From NCBI RefSeq assembly GCF_027596085.1, contig NC_072458.1, forward strand, positions 19,465,851-19,529,850: a DNA stretch of 64,000 nt, given 5' to 3'. This DNA is from Anoplopoma fimbria (Eukaryota > Chordata > Actinopteri > Perciformes > Anoplopomatidae). The first letter of the stretch is position 1. Each line of letters opens with the position of its first letter. A model generated the notes under the pieces. It was not told the origin of the DNA and did not search any database. It worked only from the letters and a program-made list of their open reading frames with translations. Below, piece after piece: positions 61,111 to 64,000 of this stretch. A program made the position numbers and the translations under genes.

Positions 61111-64000
61111 TCAATACGGGAAGAGGGTGGCAATCGCTAGCAAAGAAGAACTGTTCTTCAGGAATAGTTACAAAAAAAAATCTAAAATCCCAAATTGTTG
61201 CTTTTGACATTTTGTTTTTTGTTGCTCAGAATAAGCAAACGGTACACTTTTAGAGGTGTTGGTCAGTTTATTTTTGAACTGTGAAGAGAATCACCCTAGC
61301 TGTTTCCCTCAGTGTCCAATAATCATGCTAGGCTAGGTTAACAGGTTAGGGATTTGGTTTAGGAATAGAAATTAGTTGTGTCAATTGCTTGTCCAATTTA
61401 AAGTCAAATTAGTTTCCACTGTTAGCGTCCTTTGTCATTAATTTGGGTTAAGCTTAAGGAAAAAGAACACAATTTAACCACAAATCAAAGCATAAAGGGT
61501 TTGGAGATCTCAGGTTTTCACACTAAAGAGGCTCACTGACTTTAGTGCAACTTGCAGATGAAACATGTCATTTTATATAAAGACAAACAAAATTGTGTGC
61601 GTTTACATTTTGTTCCGTGTGCATGACAGATCAGAATAAGGCACAATGCATCAACACATGATCGTATTACTGTAGATGTGAATCTGCTTTACGTTCTGTC
61701 CGGTAACTAGGGATACACCGGGTGTGCAGATACTGTACTTATGATGTATCGCGCCCCTCAACACGAAATTGGTAGACTTAATGACCCAATTGCCTCGGTC
61801 CCAATTCCCCAACTCCACTCTCCAGCACGCAGCTGAAGTCATGCATAATCCCACAAAATCTACCCAGCTTATGAATTTTAAATGGGGAGGCCTAAATCAC
61901 AGAGCTGCTTTTAAGTGAATCCATTTCTAATAGAAGAGCAGACAGCTGGGATGGTGTCGCGTTGTTGGTTGTTGTCACCCAGAGGGGCACATTTTATAGA
62001 CTGTAAATATATTTTGAATGTGTGCAAAGGTTGTTAAATTGACATATTTGATGCCCAGATCCTACGGAAACAAGAAACCCGGATACTGATAGTGTTCTTT
62101 GCTTGAAGGATAATCGCAGTTTATCACAGCTCTGGTATTGTAATAGTTTTCGGAGTTATTTGTTCTGATCTGGGAGTGCCATTCAGTAACAGTGCAGGCT
62201 TGTGAAGCTATGCAGAAATGAAATTCAGCTTTTAAAGCCAATATGTCTCAATTGGCAGGGACCCAAATGATATGAATCAATGAAGTATTGGATTTGCTGA
62301 TTTTTTCTTCAGTTAACTCTCTGGTTTATGTGCTTTAGAGGACACTTGCCCTATATATTGTTGCACATATATACTGTATATATATATATATACATCCATT
62401 TCCCCTGACCAAGCTGTTACTATTGGAAAATGTTGGTTATTCTTATTGTGTGAAGATCAACTGAATTTTCTCCATTCCATTACCTTAGAGGATCTGCAAA
62501 TGTGCGACATACACAGTGTAGTATTTTATCATTTTGATTTTCTGAGGCCCAAAAGTGGTTTAAATTATTAAGGATTAAAGTATAATTCTGGTCTATTACA
62601 ATGTAGGTTTTATCTTTATTCTTCTGGCCTTTAAGGTCGGGGTACAGAGTGTCACCTCAGTGCAAAAGTGTTTAATACTGGCCACACTTCAAGGCCAGGT
62701 GTTATAGAACAGAGCGAGATGCAATGAATCGTACAATAATAGCACACACTTTTCAACAGCCTCTTCTTAAAGACAGGCACGGTGTTGCACTCAGTTGTGC
62801 ACATGAAAAGTTATTGTAGTGGGTGTGTGAAGAATAAAAAAGAGAACTTGACAGGTTCAAAGTCCAACGTACTTTCTTTTCTCTAACTGTGAATAAATGT
62901 ATCACTTACCAACATTGTGGGTGGGAAAAATCTGACAATCACCTCATTTTAAGCATACTGACTCTGTTATTCCTAATAATGATAATTATAATACAATTGT
63001 TCTCACAAAGCAAACTCCTGCAAACAACAATATTAGACATGTTTCAGAAACACACAGGATCGTCAAACTTTTTGGAGGAGAAATCAAAAGGTACATTTTT
63101 AACTGTGAAATTAAACTGGTTCATTTAAAGGTCTGTTGACTTTGTTTACCTAACATATTGCTTTTTTCCCAATGCAATGTAATAAGAGAGCTGGATAATA
63201 CTTAGACTTATAGACCGTTATAGACGGCCATTACAAAAGCGACATCTGTAAAACATGTAAAAAGACATCTCCAACTGATTACTCCTTCTATTTTAAATTT
63301 GCTACATTGGAAAAACTTTTTCCAGAGTCTAGAAATGAAATTTAGAATGTGTAAGTAGTTAGTATGAGTGTGCAGTGGGCTACGCAATGTTGTAAACCGA
63401 AAGCTAGAAAGTGGTTTATACGCTCAGCTTGCAATTTTCATTCAAATGACTGGGCGTCCTTTTTTGAGTTCATCATCCAGCTCTTATGAAATATGAATAG
63501 TTTGTGCAGTTTTCCTGTGCAATAAGGGATTGTTACAGACATTCCAAGTTTTACCTCAAAATAAATAACATGTCAAATTGTCTGACTGCTCACGTATCTT
63601 TCCTACGAACTTTGTTTCAGCAATGTCACCATATTCGCAAATAATGGCAAAAAATAGGGAAAATGATACCAGAGTTGTAATAACCGAGAGTAATACTTTT
63701 AATCCTATACATTATATTATATTAAAGCATTTTAGAGACTCATAACCCAAACAGATTTAACACTAAGGGAAGTAAAGGAATTAAAATTCTTGATCAATAG
63801 GAATAACCAACATGTGTCAGCAGCACTTATCAGGAGGAATTGATGAACATACATATTCAACAATATACAGGCCGAGTGGCTCCCCCAGAGCACACATAGT
63901 CAAACATAATGCATATTAAGGGAATCTTCAAAATATTAATATTTCATTGGTTCCTTCCATTTGGCTCCCTGAGCAGCTGAGACACATTGGCTTTAAAAAG
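61111..64000. other. Intronic stretch, no gene seen
   Basis: It includes a (TA)n run at 62365-62393. Otherwise the DNA is AT-rich with only short frames. The expected khdrbs exon 2 is not seen up to the window end. Confidence 0.5.

Larger units (their letters stand above)
23732..64000 (+). other. khdrbs3: khdrbs intron 1 (5' portion, more than 40 kb)
   Basis: After the GTAAAT donor I find no exon encoding the expected continuation (EIEKFQ-type helix, then the KH-domain approach) on the + strand to the end of the window. Long first introns are known for mammalian SLM genes. No independent gene nested in the intron is recognised on either strand. Contents are repeats, microsatellites, one minisatellite and GC-richer blocks itemised separately. 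Confidence 0.6.

Noticed and set aside
1..64000. CRISPR array, prokaryotic operon, integrated virus, tRNA or rRNA gene
   Set aside because: No spaced direct repeats of CRISPR type, no dense coding, no retroviral gag/pol/env-like frames and no complete tRNA A and B box pair were found.

Overview
The window is AT-rich vertebrate DNA, almost certainly from a spiny-rayed (acanthomorph) teleost. The evidence is a single short coding exon with a canonical GT donor inside tens of kilobases of non-coding sequence, plus many dispersed repeats of types familiar from teleost genomes: a LINE 3' tail with a simple-repeat end, SINE-like fragments, several families of short TIR elements, and AC, CTT and TA microsatellites. 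There is no bacterial-style gene packing and no CRISPR array, rRNA or tRNA gene that I could find.

The one gene I recognise with confidence is on the + strand. Bases 23641-23731 encode the first 30 residues of a KHDRBS/STAR-family RNA-binding protein (Sam68-like mammalian protein, SLM), best matched to KHDRBS3 (SLM-2), with KHDRBS2 as the close alternative. The exon ends in a CAAG/GTAAAT donor. Upstream lie a GC-richer promoter-like segment with a CCAAT box, two upstream ORFs, and an unusual 5' leader with a 38-base T run and an 18-base A run 13 bases before the start codon. No second exon is visible, so 23732-64000 is read as the first part of a large intron 1.

Layout: 1-7400 is non-coding with a LINE 3' end, a possible Harbinger transposase relic and SINE-like debris. 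7400-9620 holds three weak candidate coding exons on + that I cannot name. 9620-23100 is non-coding with a TTAA-flanked TIR element, other TIR elements and microsatellites. 21954-24308 is the khdrbs 5' region, bracketed by a nearly identical 200-bp direct duplication. 24309-64000 is intron 1, with a CpG-dense 15-bp minisatellite (27286-27667), a second TTAA-flanked element (37652-38190), other teleost repeats and several GC-richer, repeat-free blocks that could be conserved enhancers.

No multi-gene system is visible. The most unusual features are the ACGT-rich minisatellite with an A/T-alternating unit, the oligo-T/oligo-A leader immediately before the start codon of an A/U-binding protein gene, and the direct duplication around its first exon. 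Family calls for repeats rest on recognition from memory plus terminal-repeat structure visible here, not on a database search.
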